Origin: Clostridiaceae bacterium
GTDB lineage: Bacteria > Bacillota > Clostridia > Oscillospirales > Acutalibacteraceae
Direction of reading: 5' to 3'
Assembly: GCA_016288315.1 (NCBI GenBank)
Contig: JAEEYU010000033.1
Location: 1-42,709 of the forward strand
Length of the DNA stretch: 42,709 nucleotides
Notes under the pieces: generated by a model
What the model was told of the DNA's origin: nothing
The model's database searches: none
What the model saw: only the letters and a program-made list of their open reading frames with translations
Translations under genes and position numbers: made by a program
Part shown: positions 18,990 to 26,418 of the stretch, piece by piece
Position numbering within the stretch: position 1 is the first letter of the stretch
Layout of the letters: the number at the start of each line of letters is the position of its first letter

Positions 18990-19682
18990 ATGAAAATCGC
19001 GATTTGTGACGATGAAAACATATGGCTCGATTCCGTTGTAACCGTTCTTGAAGATTACTCAATTGAGAGAAAGCTTGACATAGAATATCAATCTTTCAAC
19101 AGTTATCTGCTTCTTGAACCGAAAACGGATGAGTTTGACATTTTCATAATGGATTACCAGACTCCCGAAATCGACGGTCTTACTTTCGCGAAAAAAATCC
19201 GCGAAAAATACGGCGACAAAAAAACGATTATCTTCCTGACATCTTACCAGGAGATTGTTTATGACACCTTCGCCGTGCGCGTGCACAGGTTTCTGATAAA
19301 GCCGGTAGATAAAGCCAAGATGTTCGAAGCGCTGGACGCGGTCATCGGCACCAGCAACCTGAACAGCACGCTTTCCGTCAAGAGCGACGGCAAGGTTGAA
19401 ATTATACCCATACGGGATATTCTCTACATTGAGGTAGCCGACAAGGAGTGCTATATCTGCCTGAGTGAAGACCAGATAGTCTGTCACAAACCCATTTCAC
19501 AGCTTGAAGACGAGCTCGTTTCACGCGGCTTTTTCAGAACTCACAGGACCTACCTCGTGAATATGGGCAACATACGCAGTTTTGACGCGAAAACAATAGA
19601 ATTCAGCAACGGCGAAACAATTCCGATGAGCAAACGCCGCTATAAAGAATTCTGCAGCGCTTATCTCGATTTTAACGGATAA
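18990..19682 (+). CDS. LytTR-family response regulator (AgrA/LytR type)
   Basis: 230 residues. A receiver domain covers residues 1 to about 120: acidic residues D7 and D8, phospho-acceptor D55 in FIMDYQTPEIDG, T in FLTSYQE, and K in RFLIKPVDK. A LytTR DNA-binding domain follows (about 130-228) with DILYIEVADKECYI, FFRTHRTYLVNMGNI and PMSKRRYKEF. Such regulators bind direct repeats about 21 bp apart and activate weak promoters. Three such sites occur in this window (1103, 8123, 21,024), so they are the obvious targets. The kinase gene follows after 15 bp. Transcribed from the promoter at 18,929. Confidence 0.93.
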   Translation: MKIAICDDENIWLDSVVTVLEDYSIERKLDIEYQSFNSYLLLEPKTDEFDIFIMDYQTPEIDGLTFAKKIREKYGDKKTIIFLTSYQEIVYDTFAVRVHRFLIKPVDKAKMFEALDAVIGTSNLNSTLSVKSDGKVEIIPIRDILYIEVADKECYICLSEDQIVCHKPISQLEDELVSRGFFRTHRTYLVNMGNIRSFDAKTIEFSNGETIPMSKRRYKEFCSAYLDFNG

Positions 19683-19697
19683 AAACGGGGGAAGGGA

Positions 19698-20966
19698 ATG
19701 CTTACATACATTCTTCATTTACTGTTGTTAACCACTTCGGTGTCGATGATTCTTGTTTCGCTTTATGTGTTTTTCGGTTATGAGGCGAGAAAAAACAAGG
19801 TGCCGTTCATTGCCGGGTCGGCGGTTTCGGCTGTGGTGGCTGTTCTTCTGATTTATTTCACAAAGGGCAACGAAGACGCCGAATTTATGTTTGACCTTTG
19901 GCAGATTGCGACAAACATGTTCCTGCCTTATCTGCTGTTTAAATCCGGCAGAAAAGCAACCTTCGCGCTATACGGTTTTGTTCTGCCCTCTTTTTCGGAT
20001 ATAATTGCCTCGCTGATAAGTTCAAAAATCGGCGATATTTCCGAAAACGAGACTATTTTGATGTATATTGCCATTTTTGTTGCAACAACATTATTGATAA
20101 TAATTTTACGCAAAGCTCTGCCGATAAAATTCACGCCGGAATTCCTTGAAACAATTCCCGTCTATGTTTATGTAATAATTTTCATTTATCTTTTTTCCAA
20201 TTACTACAGCATTGAACTGGCGCAGGACGCTTCGTTCCATGTGGAAGTCGCGAACATTCTCAAGGTTGTTTCGGCAATCCTCGTAACCGTTTCGGTGGTT
20301 GTGATTGTAATACGCTACATAAATGTTCTGAATCTTCAGAAAGAAGCCGAAAAACAGCTTGAAGCCGAAATTCATCATTATGAAGATATGATGCGCAAGA
20401 ACAGCGATATCCGTTCATTCAGGCATGATTACAAAAACAACCTTTTCTCGCTCAACGCCCTTATGACCGACGGCAGAACAGATGAAGCGCAGAAATATAT
20501 CTCCGAACTCGCGGGTGAACTGGAAAACACTTCCAACAATTACCAGACGGGCAACTACCTTGCTGACGCCATTATTTCGGAGAAATCGGAAAACGCTTCA
20601 AAGAGCGGCACAAGAATCAGCTTTTCGGGCACAATTCCGAAAGACTGGGTCAAAAACAACGACCTGTGCGCGATTCTTTCCAATTCGCTTGACAACGCTG
20701 TCAGGGCATGCGAACCGATTGAAAACGCGGTTGTCATGGTTAGTTCAAAAGAAACGCCGAACAGCGTTGTGATTTCTGTCGCCAACCCCGTAACAAAACG
20801 GGTTGAAATCAAGAACAACCGGATAAAAACCACTAAATCGGATTCACAGAACCACGGAATCGGTCTTGCAAATGTTGAGAAAACAGCGAAGAAGTATAAC
20901 GGATACATGAAACTCTCCTGCACCGACGCCGAATTCGAACTCAAAGTCGGTTTGATAAACAACTGA
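19698..20966 (+). CDS. AgrC-like GHKL sensor histidine kinase
   Basis: 422 residues. The N-terminal half (1 to about 212) has about six hydrophobic segments, as in AgrC-type peptide sensors. A coiled segment (LQKEAEKQLEAEIHHYEDMM) leads to the H-box with His243 in SFRHDYKNNLFSL. The ATPase part has an N-box NSLDNAVRACE and a G-box DSQNHGIGLANV, typical of the HATPase_c_5 group. It should phosphorylate the LytTR regulator encoded 15 bp upstream. No agrB/agrD-like pair is in the window, so the stimulus is unknown; the small membrane peptides of modules 1-3 are candidates only. A terminator follows. Confidence 0.92.
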   Translation: MLTYILHLLLLTTSVSMILVSLYVFFGYEARKNKVPFIAGSAVSAVVAVLLIYFTKGNEDAEFMFDLWQIATNMFLPYLLFKSGRKATFALYGFVLPSFSDIIASLISSKIGDISENETILMYIAIFVATTLLIIILRKALPIKFTPEFLETIPVYVYVIIFIYLFSNYYSIELAQDASFHVEVANILKVVSAILVTVSVVVIVIRYINVLNLQKEAEKQLEAEIHHYEDMMRKNSDIRSFRHDYKNNLFSLNALMTDGRTDEAQKYISELAGELENTSNNYQTGNYLADAIISEKSENASKSGTRISFSGTIPKDWVKNNDLCAILSNSLDNAVRACEPIENAVVMVSSKETPNSVVISVANPVTKRVEIKNNRIKTTKSDSQNHGIGLANVEKTAKKYNGYMKLSCTDAEFELKVGLINN

Positions 20967-20987
20967 TAACAATTATAAATAATCTCC

Positions 20988-21023
20988 AAACAGTCCTGCA
21001 CCCTTTCGGGCAGGGCTGTTTTT
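20988..21023 (+). terminator. Terminator of the two-component operon
   Basis: AAACAGTCCTGC pairs with GCAGGGCTGTTT and ends in a run of T residues. The last T is immediately followed by the first half-site of module 3. Confidence 0.85.
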
Positions 21024-21108
21024 CCGTTCACGCAGAAAAACCGACCGTTCGCGCAGCAGTCGTCCGGCAGGTCCGGTTTATATGTTATTATTCAGTTGCA
21101 GTCAGGGA
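21024..21108 (+). promoter_or_regulatory. LytTR-type direct repeat plus promoter (module 3)
   Basis: Half-sites CCGTTCACGCAG (21,024) and CCGTTCGCGCAG (21,045) start 21 bp apart. TGTTAT lies at 21,083, 38 bp from the start of the second half-site, and TTGCAGTCAGGGAAAA follows. It lies directly behind the kinase gene, which ties the regulator to its probable targets. Confidence 0.8.
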
Positions 21109-21155
21109 AAACCTGAAACATAAAAATCAAAAGATTAAAACGGAGGGGTTTTATT

Positions 21156-21281
21156 ATGTTAATTATCTGTTCAGTGGTTTTTGCGGTAGCGGCGGTCGCC
21201 GGCACTCTTGTATGCACATCCGATGACAACGACAAAGCGGCAATGATTCTCGCCAAAATGAATTCCGCGAAAATAAATTGA
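21156..21281 (+). CDS. 41-residue Cys5/Cys20 small membrane peptide
   Basis: The peptide starts MLIICSVVFAVAAVAGTLVC and continues TSDDNDKAAMILAKMNSAKIN. One hydrophobic helix (2-20) with no preceding positive charge is followed by a polar tail. GGAGGGG lies about 8 bases before the ATG. It shares the pattern Cys5, G16, Cys20, acidic triplet, MNSAK with the peptide at 8243. It is first in the module 3 operon, ahead of two secreted-protein genes. Function unknown. Confidence 0.7.
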   Translation: MLIICSVVFAVAAVAGTLVCTSDDNDKAAMILAKMNSAKIN

Positions 21282-21360
21282 GAAAACCAAATACAGATTT
21301 GTTCCGCTTTTTCGGAGTGTATTCCGAATTTCAGGAACAACCGAAAGGATGTCAAATAAA

Positions 21361-22605
21361 ATGAACCCGATAAAAAGAGCCTTTTCTCTCGTTTCAGCCT
21401 TGATTATGACGGTAAACATCGTAGCTTTTTTCGGCTTTGGTGTTTCGGCTCAGGACAGCAGCGCGGATTTCGCAACGGTCTCCGAAACCGCAGGGAATGC
21501 CGGCACAATCAACATCGGCAGGAACAATGTGTCTTTGAAATCTTCCGATTATTACAGCTTCACCCCCGCTGACGGCGGCTATTATGCAATTACCGGCGAA
21601 GCGGTTGTCCGGACCGCGAAAAAAGCGGACAGCAACACTGTAAAAAATGTTTCGGAAAAGAATATGCACTCGTATTTCAACAAATACGGTCTCCGCGCGT
21701 CAGATCTGTTTTATTTCGAAGCGGACTCGCTTTACTGTGTATATTTCAGTGATTGGTTCGGCGAGAACGATAAAGCCGAAATAATTGTTGAATACTACGG
21801 TGAAATCACCGATTACTCATATGAAAAAACAGAAGTGAATTCTCAGAATATTGAAGCTGGTGTCTTTATGCGTAATGATTCCGAAAAGGATTATCCGTAT
21901 CTTGGTTCTGTGTGCTGTTTTCCCGCCGAAATCAGATTCTCAGGCGGAAAAACATTAAAGAACGATAGTTGGAGCGGGTATATGAAAATTCGCGATCTCG
22001 GAACGCAGACGCTCAAAGTGTTTATGTCAAACAATGACGGTCCCGTCTTTGAGTTTGAAGTAGTTTATGAGCCGGAAGATGTTGAAAGCGTCGAATTGCC
22101 CGCAAACTTCAGACCGTCTTTGTTTGAAGTGTTCTCCGGAGGCAGCGGTTATTACTATTGGAATTTAATCTACCCCGATAAGATTACGGTCAATTTCAAA
22201 AACGGAAACAAATCCGTTGTTACGGACATATTCCGGACCTCATCTTTCATTTCGGAAAACGAAATCCGCCACAGTCTGAGCTCGGGTTATGAAAGAAACG
22301 ATGAAGACCGGATGGTTTTCAGGGTATATATCGACGGAAAACTGTTTTGTGAAAAAGACGCCGACTGCTCTTCCTCTCTCATAGTTGATACCGCAGAACT
22401 GTTTAAAGCAATTACAGAAGAAATTATATACGCCGCCGACCGTATCTCAGACGGTGCTGACCCCGTCAGAGTTTTGCCGGATTTCTTCAGCAGTCTGATG
22501 TCCGTATTCAGATACTTCATTAAACACAGAATGTATATTATGAAAAACGGATACTTTTTTAACGGAACAATCCCCCATATGACCAACTGGCTGGTTACGA
22601 TATAA
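21361..22605 (+). CDS. Secreted protein of unknown function
   Basis: 414 residues from ATG 21,361; ATG 21,349 is in frame, but AAAGG abuts it with no spacing. A signal peptide (MNPIKRAFSLVSALIMTVNI) ends near FGVSAQD. The N-terminal part resembles a beta domain with SSDYYSFTPADGGYYAITGE; the middle is also beta-rich (FRPSLFEVFSGGSGYYYW). A hydrophobic segment DFFSSLMSVFRYFIKH lies about 40 residues before the end and resembles the C-terminal tails of neighbours. I recognise no family. It lies 79 bp after the module 3 peptide and 34 bp before the next gene. Confidence 0.72.
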   Translation: MNPIKRAFSLVSALIMTVNIVAFFGFGVSAQDSSADFATVSETAGNAGTINIGRNNVSLKSSDYYSFTPADGGYYAITGEAVVRTAKKADSNTVKNVSEKNMHSYFNKYGLRASDLFYFEADSLYCVYFSDWFGENDKAEIIVEYYGEITDYSYEKTEVNSQNIEAGVFMRNDSEKDYPYLGSVCCFPAEIRFSGGKTLKNDSWSGYMKIRDLGTQTLKVFMSNNDGPVFEFEVVYEPEDVESVELPANFRPSLFEVFSGGSGYYYWNLIYPDKITVNFKNGNKSVVTDIFRTSSFISENEIRHSLSSGYERNDEDRMVFRVYIDGKLFCEKDADCSSSLIVDTAELFKAITEEIIYAADRISDGADPVRVLPDFFSSLMSVFRYFIKHRMYIMKNGYFFNGTIPHMTNWLVTI

Positions 22606-22639
22606 CCGCCCGAAATAAAAGATTTAAAAGGAGACAATT

Positions 22640-23008
22640 ATGCGTTCTGTAAAAAAATTCATTTCAATAATCCTCTGCCTCGCGGCGCTGGTTTGTATGT
22701 TCCCGGCCGCGGCGTCAGCGGAGGACGGCACCGAAGACCCTTTTCCCGACACGGTATACGCACAGGAAGCGGAACCCGACGAAGACAATATTTCCGCGGC
22801 CCCTGACATACCTTTGGGCGGTAACCCTGCCGACAAAGTCATCAAGATGATGACTTCGTTTCTGCTAGAACATCCATTGTTTATAATCCCGCTGGTTCCC
22901 GCAACCGTGATATCCGTAATTGTGTCTATGATTGAAAACTTTATCGGAATGATAGTGGAGTTTTTCGAAAATCCCGGCGACTATATCCCGTTCCCCGTTT
23001 TTGAATAA
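22640..23008 (+). CDS. Small secreted protein: signal peptide, acidic linker, hydrophobic C-terminus
   Basis: 122 residues. A signal peptide (MRSVKKFISIILCLAALVCM) ends near AAASAED. An acidic linker (AQEAEPDEDNISAAPDIP) is followed by a hydrophobic stretch (FIIPLVPATVISVIVSMIEN) and FIGMIVEFFENPGDY. The layout equals that of the 112-residue protein at 16,624, with no globular domain. AAAGGAGA precedes the ATG. It is the last gene of the module 3 operon; a perfect hairpin follows 68 bp later. Confidence 0.75.
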   Translation: MRSVKKFISIILCLAALVCMFPAAASAEDGTEDPFPDTVYAQEAEPDEDNISAAPDIPLGGNPADKVIKMMTSFLLEHPLFIIPLVPATVISVIVSMIENFIGMIVEFFENPGDYIPFPVFE

Positions 23009-23076
23009 ACCAACGGGCTTTCCCAAAAGTAGCCGATGACATCTTGTTTCAAAAATACAAAAAAGCAAAAATAAGA

Positions 23077-23107
23077 GGGTATGGAGATTATCAAAATCTC
23101 CATACCC
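23077..23107. terminator. Bidirectional terminator between convergent operons
   Basis: GGGTATGGAGATT and AATCTCCATACCC form a perfect 13-bp stem with a 5-base loop. AT-rich tracts flank both sides. It ends the module 3 operon on the plus strand and the hydrolase operon on the minus strand. Confidence 0.85.
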
Positions 23108-23218
23108 TTTATTATTAACCAGTCCTGCTTGACAATTCCGCAATCGTTTTTAAAGAGTTTTCTTAAATTACTGGTTTATGACAGGACGGCGGAAGCAGTC
23201 CTTTTTTCTGTAAAAGAA

Positions 23219-24139
23219 TTATCCGTTTCCGTTTTCAATAAATTTTACGCAAAGCGGCACAAGCTCGTCCGCTCTGTCTTCAATGCACTGGTGACCTCCG
23301 CCTTCAACAAGATATTTTTCGGCATCCGGGAAGGCGCCGTAAAACTGATTTCTCATCGTGTCATTTATAATTATGTCTCCGTCTGCGTTTACAAGCAGAA
23401 CCGGGCAGGTGATTTTATTCGTGTTTTCAAGGTCGGTTTCGCGCACATTGACAAGCATATTGCACATTCCCGCGCCGATTCCGTCATACAAAAACGGGTC
23501 CGTGACGCCTTTTGTGTCATATTCAAGCGAGAACTTCAGATTTCTTGTCGCCGCAAAGACTATCAGTCTCACAAGAGGAGTGATTTTAGTTCCGTAACGG
23601 AAAAATGCGTTCATAATGAACTGCATCGGTCTGCTCGTCACAACTCCCTCAAAGCTCTCGGGGCAGGTGCTCTGCGGTGCGGGGCAGAAAAGCAAAAGTC
23701 TCTTCACGGGGAATTCCTCCGCAATATTCGTCGCAACTCCGCCGCCCATTGAGTGCCCTGCAAGAATCCACTCCCCGTCAGGGTCAATTTCCTTCATAAG
23801 ACCGGTTATCAGCTTCTCTCTCTCAACAACCCTTGTGTCTGCGCTCTCCCTTGTGCTGTAACCGAAATTCGGCAGATCGGCAAGCACGCAGTCGTAGCCC
23901 CTGTCCGCCAGACCCGACGCCATATTCCGCCAGGCGTAGGTTGAACACAAAAAACCGTGGAGCATCATAATTCTGCCCTTGAAATCACCCTTGTGCTCAA
24001 TTATTCTGTAATGAATTTCATAATCGCCCTGTGTGTAGAATCTGCTGTCGTCATACGGAGTGTCAACCGCAAAAACGGCAGGGCTCAGAACGCCGCAAAG
24101 CAGGGTGAAAACAAGAATAACGCTTATAAATCTTTTCAT
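23219..24139 (-). CDS. Secreted alpha/beta hydrolase
   Basis: 306 residues. A signal peptide (MKRFISVILVFTLLCGVLSP) is followed by an alpha/beta hydrolase fold: oxyanion-hole motif MMLHGFLCS, nucleophile Ser130 in AGHSMGGG, an acid candidate in NADGDIII, and catalytic His in VEGGGHQCIEDRA. Such enzymes cleave esters or amides; the substrate cannot be read from the sequence. It starts 12 bp after dut and is the last gene of the femAB-dut-hydrolase operon. Confidence 0.85.
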   Translation of the reverse strand: MKRFISVILVFTLLCGVLSPAVFAVDTPYDDSRFYTQGDYEIHYRIIEHKGDFKGRIMMLHGFLCSTYAWRNMASGLADRGYDCVLADLPNFGYSTRESADTRVVEREKLITGLMKEIDPDGEWILAGHSMGGGVATNIAEEFPVKRLLLFCPAPQSTCPESFEGVVTSRPMQFIMNAFFRYGTKITPLVRLIVFAATRNLKFSLEYDTKGVTDPFLYDGIGAGMCNMLVNVRETDLENTNKITCPVLLVNADGDIIINDTMRNQFYGAFPDAEKYLVEGGGHQCIEDRADELVPLCVKFIENGNG

Positions 24140-24151
24140 TTTTCTGTCCCC

Positions 24152-24592
24152 TTATTTTGTTCCCGTTGAGCCGAATCCGCCTTCTCCCCTTGCCGTATCG
24201 TCAAGGTTTTCAACCTCGACGGGGTCAAGCGGGCACACCGGCATAATCACAAGCTGGGCTATGCGTTCGCCCGGCTCTATTGTGTAGGGCTCGCTTATCT
24301 GGTTTATTACGCCCACCTTTATTTCTCCGCGGTAGTCGCTGTCAATTACGCCCACGGAATTAAGCAGACCTATTCCGTGTTTTATGGCAAGACCGCTCCT
24401 CGCAAAAACAAAGGCGCCCATCTCATCTGACGGCAGAGCTATGGCTATTCCGGTAGGAATAACGGCAGTTTCTCCGCCTCCGAGAGTCAGCGGAGCGTCT
24501 ATGCAGGCGCAAAGGTCCATGCCTGCGCTGCCCTGAGTTGCCCTGAAAGGAATCTTTGCATTTTCGTTTACTTTTTTTATTTTCAGTTGCAT
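24152..24592 (-). CDS. dut: dUTP diphosphatase
   Basis: 146 residues from the ATG at 24,592 (MQLKIKKVNENAKIPFRATQ); AAGGTG precedes it. The five trimeric dUTPase motifs are all present: GSAGMDLCA, FARSGLA, GVIDSDYRGEI, PGERIAQLVI and RGEGGFGSTG. It hydrolyses dUTP to dUMP and PPi, keeping uracil out of DNA and feeding dTMP synthesis. A longer in-frame start lies inside the upstream gene and is unlikely. The gap to the upstream ligase gene is 10 bp. Confidence 0.96.
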   Translation of the reverse strand: MQLKIKKVNENAKIPFRATQGSAGMDLCACIDAPLTLGGGETAVIPTGIAIALPSDEMGAFVFARSGLAIKHGIGLLNSVGVIDSDYRGEIKVGVINQISEPYTIEPGERIAQLVIMPVCPLDPVEVENLDDTARGEGGFGSTGTK

Positions 24593-24602
24593 ATTATTCA
24601 CC

Positions 24603-25628
24603 TTATCTTCTGAGCATTTTTGCAATTTTCTGAGCCGCCTCAACCGTCTTTTTCCCTTTTGCGTCAACGGTTAAATCCGCTTCACCCATAAACTCGAGCA
24701 TATCGCCGGAGAAGCCCTTTTTGAACCGGTAAAGCCCGTTGTTCTCATCCACAATTCCGGAAACACCCCTGAAATCATAGATATCGCAGCCGAGCGAAAT
24801 CGCCCATTGAATGTTTGTCCATTGCAGCAGATAATTCGGCATGACGTTGCGGTGCGAGTTAAGGGATGCGCCGTAGAAATACCACACCTTGTTGCCCCAG
24901 TGAACACAAAGGGTGCCCGCAATCGGCTCCCCTTCATAATACGCCATATTCAGGCGGCAGTCCTCACCGAAGGTGTCAATTATTTTAGCAAAATATGCGG
25001 CCGAGCGTATGGCAAAGCCGTCACGTTCGCCCGTTTCTTCCATTATCCTGTAAAAATCTTCAGCCGCTTCGCTGCCGCACCTTCTGATTTCAACATTGTG
25101 CTTGAGCGCAACCCTGACATTGTAGCGGTGCTTTGAGGCAAATGCCGCAAAGACCTCGTCCTCCGTCTTTCCGCTTATATCAAGGCGGTAAACGAATCTG
25201 CACTGGTAGCCCTCAAAGTTCATAAATCTCGGCTGCTGAACAAAGCCCGCCTCTTTAATGATTTGCGCATATTCCTCATCCGATGCAAGGGCGTCGGTGT
25301 CAATTTTAAGCATATAACCGTTCAGCTTTCCGCCTTCTTCTTTCGCCGCTTTTACAAGGGCGTTGAAGGTTTCTGCATCGTGAAGGTCGCAAACTGGACC
25401 TCTCGGAGCATAGAGCATATGGTATTTCAGTTTGGAAATTCTGCGCGCGAGCACGGCAAGCGTGCCCTTGATTTTGCCCGAATCATCACGGGCAATTACG
25501 CCGAACCACTGCCAGTCATCCTTTACCCTGCCCCAGACGGATGTCTGTAAAAAATGCCCCTTCGGATGCGAGGCGACAAAGGAGTCAAGCTCTTCTGCGT
25601 TGTCACGGTAAACAATCTCGGTTTTCAT
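24603..25628 (-). CDS. FemAB-type peptidoglycan bridge aminoacyltransferase
   Basis: 341 residues, the usual size of the FemAB/MurM family. Seen motifs include HFLQTSVWGRVKDDW near the start, the tandem GNAT-like halves, YNVRVALKH, AGTLCVHWGNKVWYFYGAS, and PNYLLQWTNIQWA followed by YDFRGVSG. The family adds amino acids from aminoacyl-tRNA to the lipid II stem peptide in the cytoplasm. Which residue is added is unknown. AGGTG precedes the ATG. It heads the operon with dut and a hydrolase, behind a good promoter. Confidence 0.9.
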   Translation of the reverse strand: MKTEIVYRDNAEELDSFVASHPKGHFLQTSVWGRVKDDWQWFGVIARDDSGKIKGTLAVLARRISKLKYHMLYAPRGPVCDLHDAETFNALVKAAKEEGGKLNGYMLKIDTDALASDEEYAQIIKEAGFVQQPRFMNFEGYQCRFVYRLDISGKTEDEVFAAFASKHRYNVRVALKHNVEIRRCGSEAAEDFYRIMEETGERDGFAIRSAAYFAKIIDTFGEDCRLNMAYYEGEPIAGTLCVHWGNKVWYFYGASLNSHRNVMPNYLLQWTNIQWAISLGCDIYDFRGVSGIVDENNGLYRFKKGFSGDMLEFMGEADLTVDAKGKKTVEAAQKIAKMLRR

Positions 25629-25701
25629 CTTTTCACCTGCGTAAAACGCATCCTTTCACGGCAGAAGTCAGCATCTGCCAAAATTTAACATAACTTTATA
25701 T

Positions 25702-25730
25702 ATTATATACTTTATGCGCTCCGTTTTCAA
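25702..25730 (-). promoter_or_regulatory. Promoter of the femAB-dut-hydrolase operon
   Basis: On the minus strand TTGAAA, a 17-bp spacer and TATAAT lie about 75-100 bp before the FemAB ATG. It is close to consensus. Confidence 0.7.
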
Positions 25731-25978
25731 GTGCCCGCAGCAGCAGACCGGGCATAATAAAACCGTTTTCCTTTTTTGCGTTTTTTGTGACGGAAAACCG
25801 TATTGCCTGCCTTCTTCGGCTTTGATTGCAGTTTCCGGTATTAACGGGTTTTTCAGACAAAGCTCCTGCGGCTTATCTCCGCAACATCCTCCCCTGCTGA
25901 CCAAACTCATTCCGCCGCCCCACCGCGTTTTCACGATTTAAACCGCTGAATTAAGTGCCGGCTTGTTTTTGTATTTTT

Positions 25979-25994
25979 TGTTTCACGTGAAACA
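25979..25994. promoter_or_regulatory. parS chromosome-partition site
   Basis: TGTTTCACGTGAAACA is a perfect 16-bp palindrome identical to the ParB/Spo0J consensus of Firmicutes. ParB loads here and spreads to organise the origin region. A second copy lies in mnmG. No parA/parB gene is in the window. Confidence 0.92.
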
Positions 25995-26024
25995 GTGCTG
26001 CTGTGCCGTGCGGTTCCGGATAAA

Positions 26025-26055
26025 AATTAAAGCGCTCTGTTAGGAGCGCTCTTTT
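26025..26055. terminator. Terminator after the small barrel-protein gene
   Basis: AGCGCTC and GAGCGCT pair around TGTTAG. A-rich and T-rich tracts flank the stem, so it can act on both strands. It lies just past the stop at 26,067 in the minus direction. Confidence 0.75.
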
Positions 26056-26066
26056 GCTGCTGTTTT

Positions 26067-26261
26067 TCAGTCGGTTGCTTCTTTTTTGATGTTGATGTAG
26101 TTCACTGCGTCGCCGTTTATAATCTGCGTGTATTTTTTGCCTTCGAGCATAATCCAGTTGTCTTCAATTTTAACGATTGTGCCTTCAAATCCCATCGCAG
26201 AGCCCGTAGTGACTATTGTAACTTTTTTGCCAATGAACGCCTGTAACATTTCTGTCGGCAT
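26067..26261 (-). CDS. Small Sm/SH3-like barrel protein, possibly membrane anchored
   Basis: 64 residues from the ATG at 26,261 (MPTEMLQAFIGKKVTIVTTG), with GGAG 11 bases upstream. The beta pattern VTIVTTG..GFEGTIVKIEDNWIMLE suggests a small five-strand barrel. The frame stays open upstream for another 41 codons and encodes NIWFLYIIIFLILI and then RRRRIVRKRNK, a membrane helix followed by a basic stretch, as in YajC. The best start for that longer form is ATT at 26,384 with AAAGGAG 8 bases upstream; an in-frame TTG is at 26,348. It lies downstream of rsmG and may be in the same operon. Function unknown; a YajC-like role is only an analogy. Confidence 0.7.
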   Translation of the reverse strand: MPTEMLQAFIGKKVTIVTTGSAMGFEGTIVKIEDNWIMLEGKKYTQIINGDAVNYINIKKEATD

Positions 26262-26418
26262 TTTTCTTTCAACTCCTTTTTCTTTGTTTCTTTTTCTAAC
26301 AATTCTTCTTCGCCTCTGCGTGTTTGCCGCAGTCGTAATCAGAATCAAAAAAATAATGATATATAAAAACCATATATTTGAAATATGATCATCTCCTTTG
26401 CCTTTTGAAAACTCGGAA

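Larger units (their letters stand above)
25629..26066. other. Intergenic region with promoter, parS and terminator
   Basis: Short ORFs on both strands (about 75-88 codons) lack SD sequences and overlap each other, so I do not call genes. The region holds the femAB promoter, a perfect parS palindrome and the terminator of the minus-strand gene to its right. Confidence 0.6.

Noticed and set aside
23081-23752. 223-codon plus-strand ORF
   Set aside because: It lies antisense to the hydrolase gene, which has clear catalytic motifs, and has no SD or recognisable domain.
25668-25941. Overlapping 75- and 88-codon ORFs on opposite strands
   Set aside because: No SD, no recognisable features, and the region holds a promoter and lies next to a parS site instead.
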